Below the pieces are notes generated by a model, which worked only from the letters and a program-made list of their open reading frames with translations, was not told the origin of the DNA and did no database searches. Shown piece after piece: positions 42,930 through 56,137 of a DNA stretch of 64,000 nt (its first letter is position 1; every line of letters begins with the position of its first letter). Origin of the DNA: Agapanthus africanus (Eukaryota; Streptophyta; Magnoliopsida; Asparagales; Amaryllidaceae); the NCBI GenBank assembly GCA_030015575.1, contig JASDDO010000024.1, forward strand, positions 41,440,114-41,504,113. The letters run 5' to 3'. The position numbers and the translations under genes are program-made.

Positions 42930-43934
42930 GACTTCATGAGCCGTAAGGGTCTCACAAAGGTATTTCTCCCTACAAGTCGTGAGGATCTTATAGGTGTATT
43001 TTCTCCTTAGGAATCGTGAGGATTCCTAAGTGTTTGTTCCTCTGTAAGTCGTAAGGATCCTACAGGAGGGTTTTCTCCTCATAAATCGAGAGGATTTACA
43101 AGGGTTATTCACCATGCGAACGTATCCCCAGTCTCGGATGGGACTTGGTCGGGGAAATGTTTATTCGCGCCCGTGGATTGTATACAAGGGCCAGTATTGA
43201 GCCACTTGTAGGGCAATATTGGAAGTTTGTGGGGGTTTGCTTAAGCACGGGTTTAGGTCTCTGTAACTTAAGACTTTCAAATCTTATGAGCCGTGAGGGT
43301 CCCATAAGAGAGTTCTCCTCACGAGTCGTTTTCTCCCTAGGAATCGTGAGGATCCCTAAGTGTGTTGCTCCCTTGTGAGTCGTAAGGATCTTACGCAGGT
43401 GGTTTCTCCTTACAAGGTCGAGAGGATCTTGTAAGTGTTCTTTTAGCGAGCTTGCGCCCTTTCGGGTTTTCACAAACACTCGCCGGTAGTCCTGCTGTTT
43501 TTACTCACGGAGTCATTTCGGGTTTTCATCCGTGCCCATTTTGCTTGTGGACAAACCGTTTTTTTTTGTTCTTTTTATTTTTATATACATTTTTCCACGA
43601 GGTCGCGCCCTTTCGGGTTTTCACGAACACCCGTCGGTAGTCCTGCTGTTTTTACTCACGGAGCCCTCTCGGGTTTTCATCTGTGCCCTTTTTGCTTATG
43701 GACATACCGTTTTTATTTATTTATTTTTTATTTTCTTTTTCTCTTTTTTTTATTCATCTCGTCAGCCTAAGGATGCTGCGGTAGTAGTTTTAAGGACGTT
43801 TCGGTCCGCTATTAGTTTAAGGACGTTTCGGTTCGTTATTGAAAGGGCTGGCTACTGCTTATAAAGCTTGAGCTTAGGAAGATAGCGAGCGGACATAGTC
43901 GTCGTCATCTATCATTGACCTAGGCTGTGACTCA
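42930..43934. repeat. Element 2 hairpin array second block and post-pol spacer
   Basis: Hairpins with TCGTRAGGAT cores run from 42940 to 43440, for example CTTACAAG/CTTGTAAG near 43410-43435. A segment of about 140 bp (CGCCCTTTCGGGTTTTCAC...) follows and is tandemly duplicated (about 43455-43590 and 43603-43720), whereas element 1 has one copy. Two stray 27-bp minisatellite units precede the pol stop. No gene. Confidence 0.75.
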
Positions 43935-46900
43935 TTAAGCGTAGTATTTCTTTAGGAAGCGACCGTTTATCGGCCTAAAAGGCCTTTCACCGTGCATATC
44001 CATGAGTAGATAGGCCCCACCTTGGTAGACCTTATCTATGATGTACGGGCCTTCATAATTTGGCTCGAATTTTCCCCGCTTGGCGCGATTGGGGATCATA
44101 GGCCTTTTGACCACTAGCACGAGTTCGCCTTGGCGGAATGTCCTCGGTCGGGTCAATCTTTCATATGAGCGCGTCATCTTCGCTTTATAAGCTTCCAGAT
44201 TTTGTTGTGCTATGAGCCGTGTTTCTTTAAGGGCATCTAGCTCCTCAAGCCGAAGGTGAGCATTTTCTTCGTCCGTCAGCTCGTAGTGGACTGCCACTCG
44301 CAGAGAGGGTAACTCTATCTCGAGGGGGAGTACTGCTTCCGTCCCAAATACCAACGCGTACGGCGTTGTGTTCGTGGCCGTCTTGAACGTAGTTCGATAC
44401 GCCCAAAGGGCCTCTTGCAGTCTCTCGTGCCAGTCTCTCTTATTTCGGGACACCGTTTTCTTCATGATCTTTGTCAAGGTCTTGTTGAAGGCCTCGGCTA
44501 GACCGTTAGCTCGCGGATTATAAACCGAGGAATATCTCCAGTCTATATTGTGCTGTTGCGCAAAGCGGCTGATCTTGTGGCTTCTGTAAGCTGGCCCGTT
44601 ATCGGAGATGATCCGTCGCGGAGTTCCAAACCGATATATGACGTGCGTCTTGAAGAAGTGGAGGATATTCTCCGTCTTAACTTCCCTCAGCGGTACCGCC
44701 TCTGCCCATTTGGAGAAATAGTCAGTCGTTGCCAGGATGAAACTATGTCCTCTGGATGATGCTGGTTCGATGGGGCCGACTATGTCAGTCCCCCACATTT
44801 CGAACGGCCAGCTAGCCACTGTCGGGTGTAGCGGATTTGGATGCTGGTGGATGAAGTCCCCATGAATTTGGCATGAGTGGCATTGCTTCGCATATTCGAG
44901 ACAGTCCAGAATCATCGTGGGCCAGTAGTAGCCCATCCGTTTAATCTTCATCTTCATCTTTGGGCCTGCTTGGTGAGAACCACAGAGTCCGTCATGAACT
45001 TCCTGAATGACCCTTTCCGCTTCGTCAGGCCCTAGGCATCTCAGCCACAGAGAATCAAATGACCTCTTGTATAGAATATCATTGACGAAGGCGAAAGACA
45101 GAGCCCGTTTCATGAGCTGATGTCTTGTGGACGCTTCTTCGGGCATTCGGTGGGACTTAAAGTAGTCTATGAAGACTTCTCTCCAGTCCTCAGCCTTTTC
45201 TTGTTCTTTTATTTGTAAGGTCGTCTGCTCAGTCGCTCCCTTTTCCTCGGATGATTCCGGAGGTATTTCTGCTGGGGCAAGCACCCGACGGCTTTGTACC
45301 ACGATTCTAACGTCATCGAGGTTCTCGTCAGCCAGTTCTTTAGCAAGTTTGGCCAACGCGTCTGCTTTGCTGTTTTCCGCGCGCGGTATGTTTTCCAAAG
45401 TGTAGGAGGGGATTTGGGTCAACAGCTGTTGCACCTTTTCACCATACTTCACCAATTCTGGTTTGCATGTCTTGTAGTCGCCGTTTACTTGACTAACGAC
45501 CAGTTGGGAATCTCCATATATGAGGAGATTTTCAATTCCCATGTCGATGGCGATCTCGAGGCCTGCTATCAAAGCTTCGTATTCGGCTTCATTGTTTGTC
45601 CTCGGCTCTGTTAAGGAGAAAGCGAAGCGCATTATCCCTCCTTGTGGAGTCACGAAGATGAGGCCTACCCCCGATTTGATTATAGGGGTACTTTGTTTGC
45701 ACTTTTTCATGGAAGATGCTCCATCGAAATAAAGTTCCTATTGGGTATCACCACCGTCGATCGCGTCAAACGCATGTTCGTCTGGCAAATCGCAATTCAG
45801 AGGAGAATCGGCGGGTATCGGATGTTCAGCGAGGAAGTCGGCAATGGCTTGGCCTTTCACTGCCTTGAGAGGTTGGTACGTTATCGAGAACTCCATCAAG
45901 AGCAGGGCCCATTTAGAAAGTCGTCCCGTCAATATGGCCTTCGACATCAAATATTTAAGGGGGTCCACCTTTGAAATGAGACGGACCTCGTGCGCCAACG
46001 CATAGTGCCTGAGCTTTGTTATCGCGAAGATCAACGCCAGGCAGTGTTTTTCAATGGGGGAGTAGTTGCTTTCTGCCCCCAGTAGAACTCGACTTAAGTA
46101 GTAGAGTGCTCTTTCTTTCCCCTGGTCATTCTCTTGCGCCCATAATGCGTCCAAAGAACCTTCGAGGGCGGTTGTATAAAGAATGAGAGGCTTTCCCTTA
46201 ACCGGAGCAGCCAACACTGGCGGGTTTTGCAGGTACTGCTTGATTTCGTCTAGTGCACCTTGGCATTTTTGATCCCAGACGAATGGGGTTCCCTTCTTCA
46301 TCAGGTGGCTGTAGGGACAGCACTTTCCTGAAAGATTGGCTATAAATCGCCGTATGTATGCGAGCTTCCGTTGGAGAGACCGCAACTGTTTGAGGGTTCT
46401 TGGCGGAGGCATTTCCATGATCGCCTTGATCTTAGACGGATCTATTTCAATACCTCGGTGTCGGATGATGAATCCCAGGAATTTGCCCGAGGAAACTCCG
46501 AATGCACACTTGAGAGAGTTCATCTTCAAGTTGTATTTTCGAAGTCGTCGAAATACAGTCTTTAGATGTTCGAGATGTTCCTCGTATGATTTGCTTTTAA
46601 CCACGAGGTCGTCGATATAGCATTCGACGATTTCATGTATAAGGTCATCGAAGATCTTGGTCATGGCCCTCTGGTAGGTGGCACCGGCGTTCTTTAAACC
46701 AAAGGGCATCACTTTATAACAGAATATACCTAACGGAGTCCTGAAGGCGGTGTGCTTCTGGTCTTCGGGATGCATCTTTATTTGATTATACCCTGACGAG
46801 CCGTCCATGAAGGAGAAAACCTCATGAGTGGACGTATTGTCTATCATCAGTTCGGTGACTGGCACCGGGAAATCATCCTTCGGGCAGGCTTTGTTGAGAT

Positions 46901-49900
46901 CCCGAAAATCCACGCATATGCGCACCGTCCCATTTTTCTTCATCACCGGGACAATGTTAGCGATCCATTCAGGGTATTGAACTTCCTGAATAAAGCCGGA
47001 GTCGATTAACTTTTTGACCTTAGCGTTGATGCTTATCTCAAGCTCAAGTCGCATTCTTCTCGGCGCTTGTTTAACTGGCTTGACGTCCGGAGATATCGCC
47101 AATCTATGCACAGCGATTCCTGGATCTAGTCCCGGCATCTCGGAATAGTTCCATGCGAAGCAATCTCTATGCTGTAGAAGCACATCCTTTAACGCAGCCA
47201 CCCTTTCTTCAGATAGCAGCTCGCTGATGAATGTTGGTCGCGGGTCATTTGCCGTTCCCAACTCAATTTTCTTAAGGTTATCTGCAGTGGTATGAATTCC
47301 ATCTTCTAGCTCTTTTGGCGCTGGTGGAAATTCTGAGATTACCTCGTCGTTGCTGTTTTCGAAGCACCAGGGAAGGTTGTCCATGTTCTCGGGCTCTTCT
47401 TTTGACATCGTTATCACGTGACAAGTACGAATTCGCTTCCAATCCCAATGTGGAACTGGTTCTTCTTTCGTGGCCTTGGGCTCGTGCTTTTGTGGCGGCG
47501 CCATCCTCCAGTTGTCGGACAGAGCGAACTTGCCAAGCTGATACTGATCTTCGACCCAATTCTTGAAGGTGAAGCAGTCCTCGAGAGGGTGCCCTATCAC
47601 TCGGTGATAAAAGCAATAGTCCGGGTGTGAGACCTCGCCCATTTGTTCGGGGTGTTTAGACTCCGGCAGTGTAAGCATCTGACGTTTTAGAGCAAGATCA
47701 AGTATCTTCTTCGTCTTGTCCCGAGGAAACGAGTACGCTCGACCCATTTTCTTCATAAGGGATAGGTCAATAACGCTCGACTCTCGTTTGCATGGCCTCT
47801 TAGCCCTGCTTTGTTGTTGTTGAGCACTTTTTTGGCCTTTCGACTTATTTCTGCTTTTGCGTCGAGCCTTCTTTATAACAGGTTGACGAGGAGCGGTATT
47901 TTCACCTTTCACGGCCTGTTGGAAGAGGCGTTGCGTTTTGGCTTTCTCGTAGATGACCATTTCGCGGTTATGGTCGTCCTGGACTTTTTGACCCGCTTCC
48001 CTTATAAGCTTGTCCATTTGTTCTTCGAACGACGGACTGGGCTCTTTTGCATCTGGAACTTTTACTGTTTCAGGATTAGCGTCCTCCCATTGAGCGTCCG
48101 CTTCTTCATCGAAGTCATACATGACATAGCAGCTGTTTAGTAGCTCTCGTTCCTTTGACCGGATGTATCCAAGCCCGATTGTCTCCATTTTCCCATTAGG
48201 TAGTTTGTGTCGCGTCCCGGGAACGTTCCAGACTTTGTCATAGAACTTGGCTTTTCGAACGGTCTGCTTGAAGGATATCCCCTGGCGTTTCAGCAGCTTT
48301 TTCAAACCTTCCGTATAATATCTGGGAAGACGGATAGGCTGAAGCCTGTCGAGCGTAGGATCCGCGCCATGCCATATTTCTTTTTCCACCTTGGTTTCTT
48401 CAGAGCGGTAGAATAGAATTGCTTTTTCGCTTTCTCGCTTGGGAGGGATATAGAACATTTGCAGCTCTTCTACCTTGTAAATATCAAGTGCATCCAGTTC
48501 TTTATGGTGTTTAAGCGGCACCAAGGCGACTTGCAGACTTTGCTCTTCGTCAGCGGAAGCTTGTATTGAAAGTCGAGCAGAGAATACGACATGGACCTCA
48601 TCCTCCGAATCACTACCAAAGACCAATGTAGGAGTGTACGGTCCTGGCTTGTTGTGTTGGGGCGGACCCGAATAAACTATCTCCTCTTCCTCTTCAGTAT
48701 CACTGCCGAAGACAGGGATGGTGGCGTTAGCTTTGTTCTCCGGCTTGTGACACTTCTCCGTGTCTTCGAAATCCGGTAAGAAGTATTTGGCATCTTCGTA
48801 TTTGCGGACCTCGTTCAAGAGAACGGGTTTAGTTCTCCCGTCACGGTATACTCGAAACCATCCTTAAAATACTTCATACACTGATGTTGTGTAGAAGGGA
48901 TGATGTTGTACTCGTGTAACCATGGTCGGCCGAGCAAAGCGTTATAGCATGTCTTGGCGTCTATGACATGGAACTTAATGTCCGTGACGAGCAGCCCGAA
49001 GCATAGCGTCAGTATCACAGATCCAAGAGTCTTTGATGACTGGGAGTCGAACCCGGAGATGGTGATCTTGTCACGAGCAAGGTGCTGGACGCTCATGCAG
49101 ATTTCTTTTAACACCCGCACGTTGAGGAGATTAACAGAGGATCCATTGCCGATCAGGATTTTGCCTATCTTTATATCGTGGCAGTATCCTGAGACATAGA
49201 GGGGGCGATTGTGTTCGCAAGTCCCGAGGAGAAGGTCTTCATCACCGAAAGTGACATCGGCCGTGTGCACTTCCTCCAATTCATCCTTCATCTTTTCTTC
49301 GGCCAAGCAAGCTTGGAATTGTTCCGGATCCTGTAGTGCCTTGATTAATGAATCTCTCGCCTCCTTTGATAGCAGAAGGGCGTCAAGAATGCTGAGCTGT
49401 GAGGGTAGTTTCCTCAGATGCGCTAGAACGTTGTAATCCACCTTATTTTTCTTTGGCGGGTCCCTGGCGCTTAGCTCCTCCAGAACTTGGTCATCTAAAA
49501 CGATATCTTCAGAGACCTTTTCTTTCCCTTTATCTTTTCTGTTTGAGGGTCCGAGATTCTTTTCGGGCAGTGTCCGATTACGTAGCTGGATATTTTTGCA
49601 GACCTTCGGCTCTTCTTCTTTTCCAGAAGTGAATTCTTTAAAGAGAAGGGCAAGTTCCAGCTCTTCATCAGAATCGCTCCCGAATGTAGGCACTTGTGAC
49701 CCACCGGTGTTAACCATGCGACAATTGCCGGTAGTTATTTTAAGCTCTTCGGTCGTGTTTTTCCGCTCTCGACGAGTTTTGCGCTTCTCCCGTTTAAAGC
49801 GTTGTCGATGAGCAACGTATCCTTGCCACCACCTATCGAAATCTTTGCACTCTTGAGTGGGATGCGAAACCTTCTGATGATATAAGCAATAGGAGGGGTG

Positions 49901-52900
49901 CATTTCCAATTCACCGGTGATGTTTCCTTCGGAGGACGGTAGCTTCATGCCCATTGATATGGCCTTAGCAAACCTTTTCCTCATCTTGAATTGGCTTTTG
50001 TCGGTAGTGGAGATGTTTTGCTCCAGTGGGATCATCTCAGCTCTTTCACCAAGTCGCTGGCGCTTGGCCCTTTCAAATATAGCCGTCTCGCGTTCTTGAT
50101 CAGCTTTACTTTTCAACCGAGTTTCATTAAGGAATGCGTCAATCACTTCATCTGATAGCCCCAGAATTTTTGATTTGGTATCTGCCCCCAGCGCTTCAGT
50201 ACAAGAAGTCTCCTCATCGTTCATGAACGAATGGGAAATCACATGACAGCTCGCCACGCGTTCTTCAGATACATCTGACGAACTATCCCCCTCATCTTCC
50301 TTTTGAAAGAAGTGGTTGAGGAACTCTTGGAATGTAATGGGAGTCTGCGCCTTCTGGTTGTATTCCTTCAGTGCGTCAATTTGTTTTTGCAAGTCCGTGC
50401 GCTTGTCGCCAGGCTTCAAAGGCTTCTTTGACTTCTTCTTCTTCTTTTTCGAAGATTTTGACGACTGGTTGCGAGTGCTTGAGCCACCTCCATCGATCTT
50501 TTGAGTTGGACGAGGCTTCAACATCTCTTCAATGATCTGCGGCTCCAACGGGTTTTTCCACTTGATCGCTGGGCATGCTTGAAGATCATTTAGCATCCTC
50601 TTTATCTTCGCTGATAATACAACCTCCCAAGGAGCTTCTTCAACGACGGAGCATGTTGCCCCCGGCGTATTCGTCGCCTTAGAGGTATGGGGCTGCGGGG
50701 GATTCACTTTCCATTTGTCAGATAACGCGAATTTGCCCTGTCGGTACTGGTTTTCAAGCCAATTTTTGAAAACGTAGCAATCCTCGATCGGATGACCCAG
50801 TACTCGATGATAAGGACAGTAGTTGGGCTCGTTGACGTCACTTGGTTGTAACGGGCGTTTTGGATCCGGCAGATTTATGAGTCGGTTGCGCAACGCCAGC
50901 TCGAATAACCTTCTCGTTTTATCGCGGGGAAAAGAGTAGGAACGTCCTAGCCTCTCCTCAAGGGCTACGTACGGACGCATATCATTTTGACGAGCAACCG
51001 GCTTCGAGTCGCTCGGTTGTTGTTGAGCATTAGTGACAACGATCGCTTTTCCCTTCCCTTTGTCATTTCGAGAGTCCGGCTTTGGAAGAGGGGGTTTATG
51101 GCCTATCTGATCCATTTGCGCTAGCTTGTCAATCAAGGCCTGGAAGATAGTCGGCTTGAAAAACATCATAAATTGTGAGATGGTGGCTTGCGGATCAAGG
51201 GTTCCCACAAACATACCCACCGCGGGAGCTTCTTCAATGCGCTGCTCGCACTTCGACCATAAGTTCCGCCACCGTATAGCATATTGAACCCACGTCTCGC
51301 CTGGTTTTACCCTGGCGTTAATCAGTGCCGTTATTGGGGTACGTTCACTGGCGCTTGCAAAACGTTGAGTAAACAGTAGCTCCATCTCTGTGAAGGTCTT
51401 GATAGAGTCGTTCGGGAGCTCGGAATACCACTCGAACGCTGTATCTGATAAGCTACCAACGAATTGGCGAAGCAACAACTTATCATCCCCGCCGGTGTTG
51501 CCGCAAAGCGCCCTGAACTGGGCAATATGCTGGTGAGGATTGCCCGTTCCCTTGTAGACATGGAACTTGGGAATCGTATAACCTGGCGGGTACTTGATTT
51601 GATCGTACCAACTTGGATATGGCCGTCCCGTTTTTACGACTTGGCCGGCTGCTTCGGTCGCATGATGAACCCGTATTTGTTGGGCGATGTACTCATCCAA
51701 ATCAGCTTTGGAGATTGTATCTTCTTCAGCCGTCGACAGAGCTGGTGGAGGGTTTGATGTCTCTCCCATATCATCTCCAAGGACGATTGGGGGCTCTTCG
51801 GCTGGAGGATCTTGTTGTATCATCATCCCTATCATGTCTTGGAAGAAGAGGCCCATACGTTGTATGTTGGCTGCTTGTTCAGCAGCTTCTCTGTCCTTCT
51901 TCTCCAATATTCGACGAAGGAATTCGGCGTCGGTTTCTTCCTCCTGGCGTTCATCCGAGGAGGTTTCGGGGTTTTCTTTTGGCCCTGTAAGTGCGGCCAT
52001 AGCGTTCAGTTTCTCTTGGAGCTTTTGCTGCTGCTCCTGCGCCTTGGTCACTGACCGCATGTGCGGTCTATGACCTGTTGATATGCGACTGTCCTCTTTA
52101 CCAGACGTCACGTAGACGGTATGAACTATCATGCCCCCAGACTTAGGGCGTTTGGGTACGCCACCTCTGATATTTGTCGCCGGCGCGGGGGTTTTCTCCG
52201 GCCTCCTTCTTTTGTGGCCGTTGAAGTTGAAGGGGCCGTTGCAATGGTCACCCTAGCAATCGTTGTCCCTTGCTGTTCAATAGGACGGTCTTTTCCTTTT
52301 TGCACCTTCGTCTTCTTTCGTTGACGAGAGTGATCTGGGTTGATCACGGAGTCTTGAACCCTCCGCCAAACTTTATAAATTCTTGAGGACAGCCGTTGAG
52401 GGGGCTATTCTTGCTTCGTTTCCGGAACTCTCTCTGCGGGCGGAGGAGATCTTTTCAATGTAGCGGTCGGAGAATTCCTATGTACCCTCCTCAGCAGTTC
52501 GAAGCTGTTCTCAGTTGGAACAGCAGCATTGACTTCCACCACTGGAGCCGGTGGAGTTAGCCCTGAGGGGGAGTTTCCCCATGCCTTCCTCACTCGTTGC
52601 CAATGGCGACGTCGAGCATGACGAGCCGTTGGGACTGGCTCGGAGATTGAGACATCTTCTTTTTGCCCCCTGTCTGAATGAGGCGCCGTCGGTGTTAACC
52701 TCTTAAAAACTGAGGTTGTCTTTTGAGGGTTGATATTCAACCTGTCGAAGACAGATCGTCGAGCAGGGGCAGGAGCATGAATCGTCAGTCTTGAAAAGAC
52801 CGACTCTTTGACAGGGGAAGCCGCATTGACGACTTCTGGAGCAGCAGTTATTGCCTTCCTTGGGATAGCCAATTTAGAGTTCTGATCCATCCTGGCGAAA

Positions 52901-53184
52901 ACAGAGGCTGTTGGTGTGGTAGTGGGCGACCCGTTGACAGGGGCCGTCGTGGCAGTGATCCGGTCGAAGACCGACCTCTTGTTCACTTCCGATGCAGGTA
53001 TTGGCATAGAGAAGCTTGTAGGTGGGATCATGGTCCCGAAAAACAGGCCGGTGGTGGCCTGGGTCACCTGGTCTACCGGCAGAGCGAGAAAGGAAGCCGC
53101 TTGGGGCCCATATGCTACACCCCCCGGTGAGGTGGAGCGTCCGTTGTAGTGGCATTTCGAGCAGTTGGTGCAGTTAAAGGCCAT
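43935..53184 (-). pseudogene. Broken gag-pol of element 2
   Basis: Colinear with the element 1 polyprotein and clearly inactive. Seen breaks: a TAG in place of a Gln codon at 52405-52407; a frameshift near 52215-52235; a one-base deletion near 48818 giving an immediate TGA; and TAG for the Trp before the second RNase H (45738-45740). In addition the protease aspartate codon is now Gly (49148-49150, IGNGSS in place of VDNGSS). Other landmarks persist: three CX2HX5HX4C motifs, YIDD, and integrase DD35E. Start MAFNCTNC at 53184. Confidence 0.92.
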
Positions 53185-53311
53185 TGAATCTTGAGTTCTG
53201 CGCCAGGCAAAAGACTAAATCTTAGTAACTTGAAATCCGAAGGCAACCATTTAACAAACCGCGATTGGTTCGCGAGGACGACACACGAAGTGTGGAGTGG
53301 AAAGAGGAAAA

Positions 53312-53330
53312 GGTCCCACCGGGCGTGCCA
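53312..53330 (-). other. Primer-binding site of element 2
   Basis: The minus strand reads TGGCACGCCCGGTGGGACC, one base different from element 1, after the same GATTC spacer. Confidence 0.75.
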
Positions 53331-53335
53331 GAATC

Positions 53336-56132
53336 TATTCCCCTCAGAATGGCGGCCGACGAAGAATCTGTTCCCCTCCGAATGACGCGGCGGAGACGCG
53401 GTGAACGTCTTGCCTGAGATTCGGGACAGATGCTATTTGGTTTTATCCGTCCATCTCTCCGAAGATGCCAAGTTGATTTATGGTACCGTGCATCGGAGGT
53501 TTAGATGGATGCGGCCGATGTAGCAGACTTTGTCAGATTCCCCCTCGCTTGAGGGGTTTTTGATTGTGGGGACGCTCTTCCCTGCAGGCGCAAGCCCCTG
53601 CAATTAATTACGCTACCGCTTCGCGGTAACAACTTTCTCCTGCTCCAGAATTTCACTTCGTGTCGTGTGTGTTTGTTTTGTTTGTGGTTGCCCGTAGGAC
53701 GTGGATTAATCCAAATCCGTATTTACTTAGATTTGGGTTTGGTGTTTTTAGTTTAAGGATGCATTAGCCGCGTTGCGGCTAAGATCAACTTAAACGTTCG
53801 TTAAGGATACGTTAGTTCTGTTTGCGACTAAGATCAACTTAACGTGATAAATCATTTAATATATGGCCGTCAGGACTCGTCACCTCTCTGGTGTCGTTGA
53901 AGGATTACAACGACATGTGTCAGAGGAGCTCGGAGATGTACCCTCAAACCAGAGTTGATTGGGAGTTTTATAATCCATTTGAATGTTTAAGGATACGTTA
54001 GCCGTGTTTGGGACTAAGATCAACTTAAACGGGATCGTTTAGATCCGATAAAAGAGCATTTGGAGGCTCTATTGTTCCAGTTTAGGGACGTGGTGGTCCA
54101 TGTTCCAGTTTAAGGACGTGGTGGTCCATGTTCCGGTTTAAGGACATGGTGGTCCATTATTAGTTTAAGGACGTTTCGGTCCAATGTTAGTTTAAGGACG
54201 TTTCGGTCCATTTTTTGTTTAAGGACGTTTCGGTCAATGTTAGTTTTAGGACGTTTCGGTCCAATGTTAGTTTAAGGACGTTTCGGTCCATCGCCAGTTT
54301 AAGGACGTGGTGGTCCATCATTAGTTTAAGGATGTTTCGGTCCAATATTAGTTTAAGGATGTCTCGGTCCATCATTAGTTTAAGGTCGTCTCGGTCCGAT
54401 ATTAGTTTAAGGACGTCTCGGTCCAATGTTAGTTTAAGGACATTTCGGTCCACGAGTTTAAGGACCCCGCAGTCCGTATTCATATGTGGTCGTCGGGACC
54501 CGTCACCTCTCTGACGTCGTTGAAAGATTACAACGACAGGTGTCAGAGGAGTTCGGAGATGTACCCTCGAACCGGAGGTAAATTGATTTAAGAGAGCAAT
54601 CCTGCTCAGTCAATTTAATTTGGGGACTTACGGCCATGTTTGGGCTAAGTCCAGTTGAAACATATTCAACGCTTTTATTTATTTTTGGTCTATTAGACCG
54701 GTGCTAGGGCTTTGCCCACATTTAAATAATGCATTGCATTACTTTTTATTTTTATTTGGGCTCTGCCCATAAAGGATGCAGAGCATCAATTTGTTTTGGG
54801 CTCTGCCCATTTATAAATGATGCAGAGCATCACTTTTACTTGGGCTCTGCCCTTTTTATTACTTTGCAATTTATTTTGGCCTGTTAGGTCTTTTTGACTT
54901 GGGCCTGGCCATTTAGCAAAAGAAATGCATTGCATTTGTCAGACGCTTTTCGCCAATCAAAGAGCGCAAGCGCTTGTGGTGATGACACGTGTCATGCAAG
55001 CGCAGTGCGCTGCGCCAGTGTGCTGTGCTGCTGCGCTGCTGACACGTGTCACGTTCTGAGGAGCACAAGCGCAACAGCGCAGTGCGCTGTGTCAGTGCGC
55101 TGCGCTATTGTGCTGCTGACACGTGGCGCTCCCGGGTGGCTTGCGCCAACACAGGAGCGCAACAGTGCAATTTTTCAAGTGCAGAGCACTATTAATTTGA
55201 GAATCTTTTAGATTCAAGAACCAATGGTTCATAAAGGAAGTGCAGAGCACCATTTGATTTCTTGATCTAATTTAGATCAAAGAAATACAAGCTTTTTCTT
55301 ATCTCAAGAACCAGAGGTTCATAAAAAGTGCAAAGCACTATTTTTATTCTGTTTTTTATTAAAGATTATTGATCTTGTTTTTAGATCAATCATCTGTTTA
55401 TAAGAGAATTTTCTCTTTTTCCAAAGGCTTTTTACCTTTTTTGTTCTTGAGGATTTCTCTTCAATTCTTCAGAGTTCTCTCTGTTTAATTTCTCACAAAA
55501 TGTTGATGCCTTTGAATTGAGGCCTAGGGTCCTTTTTATAGTGCCCATAAATTTGTTAAAGAGATCTTTCTCTGAGTGATTTGGGGAATCTCCCCCACCG
55601 TTGGATCTTTGATCCAAGAGCTTCTGTTTTACAGAAGAAAATCTTCTTGTTTTAACAAGAACAGAAAGATTTTTTTTAGAATCTTAATTCTGTTTGGCGC
55701 AAATGCTCCAGAGCGTGACACGAGTCGCACAGCGCAGCGCAACTGCGCTGACACGTGTCGCGCAGCGCACAGCGCAGCGCAACTGCGCTGACACGTGTCG
55801 CGCAGCGCACAGCGCAGCGCAACTGCGGTAACGCATCCGCGCTGACACGTGTCGTGCAGCGCAGTACTTGCGCAACTGAAGCGTTGCTTCCTTTGATTTT
55901 GCTTTGAACAGAGCTTTGCTCTGATTGGGTGCGCTGCTTTGGGCGCTGCACTGATGTGTCTGCGCCTGACACGTGGCGCGTTGCGCGCAGCGCAAAGGAT
56001 CTGAAGCGTTGCTTCATTTATTTCAATTTTAATTTTCAATACAGAGCTTTGCTCTGATTGGGGGAAACAGAAGCGTTGCTTCGTTTCCCGTCTTGGAATT
56101 TGAACAGAGCTTTGCTCTGATTGGGGTAAACA
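53336..56132 (-). repeat. 5' LTR of element 2 (2797 bp)
   Basis: The plus strand starts TATTCCCCTCAG (TG mutated to TA) and ends GGGGTAAACA. It has the minisatellite (about 54080-54460), TATA-like TATAAAAA on the minus strand (55533-55540) and GC-rich repeats (55715-55870). Numerous substitutions against 36694-39390. Confidence 0.9.
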
Positions 56133-56137
56133 AACCC
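56133..56137. repeat. Target-site duplication AACCC, right copy (element 2)
   Basis: Follows the LTR end GTAAACA; identical to 36689-36693. Confidence 0.88.

Larger units (their letters stand above)
36694..56132 (-). mobile_element. Element 2: Tat/Ogre-like sibling of element 1, decayed, with different cargo
   Basis: 19.4 kb, minus orientation, bounded by AACCC. The layout matches element 1: 5' LTR (53336-56132), primer-binding site (53312-53330), gag-pol (53184-43935, broken), repeat spacer, antisense ORF (40081-40587), polypurine tract (39391-39405) and 3' LTR (36694-39390). The LTRs differ by several percent and the inner 5' LTR end has TG changed to TA, so it is older than element 1. It is inserted in the 5' LTR of chromovirus B. 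Confidence 0.92.
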
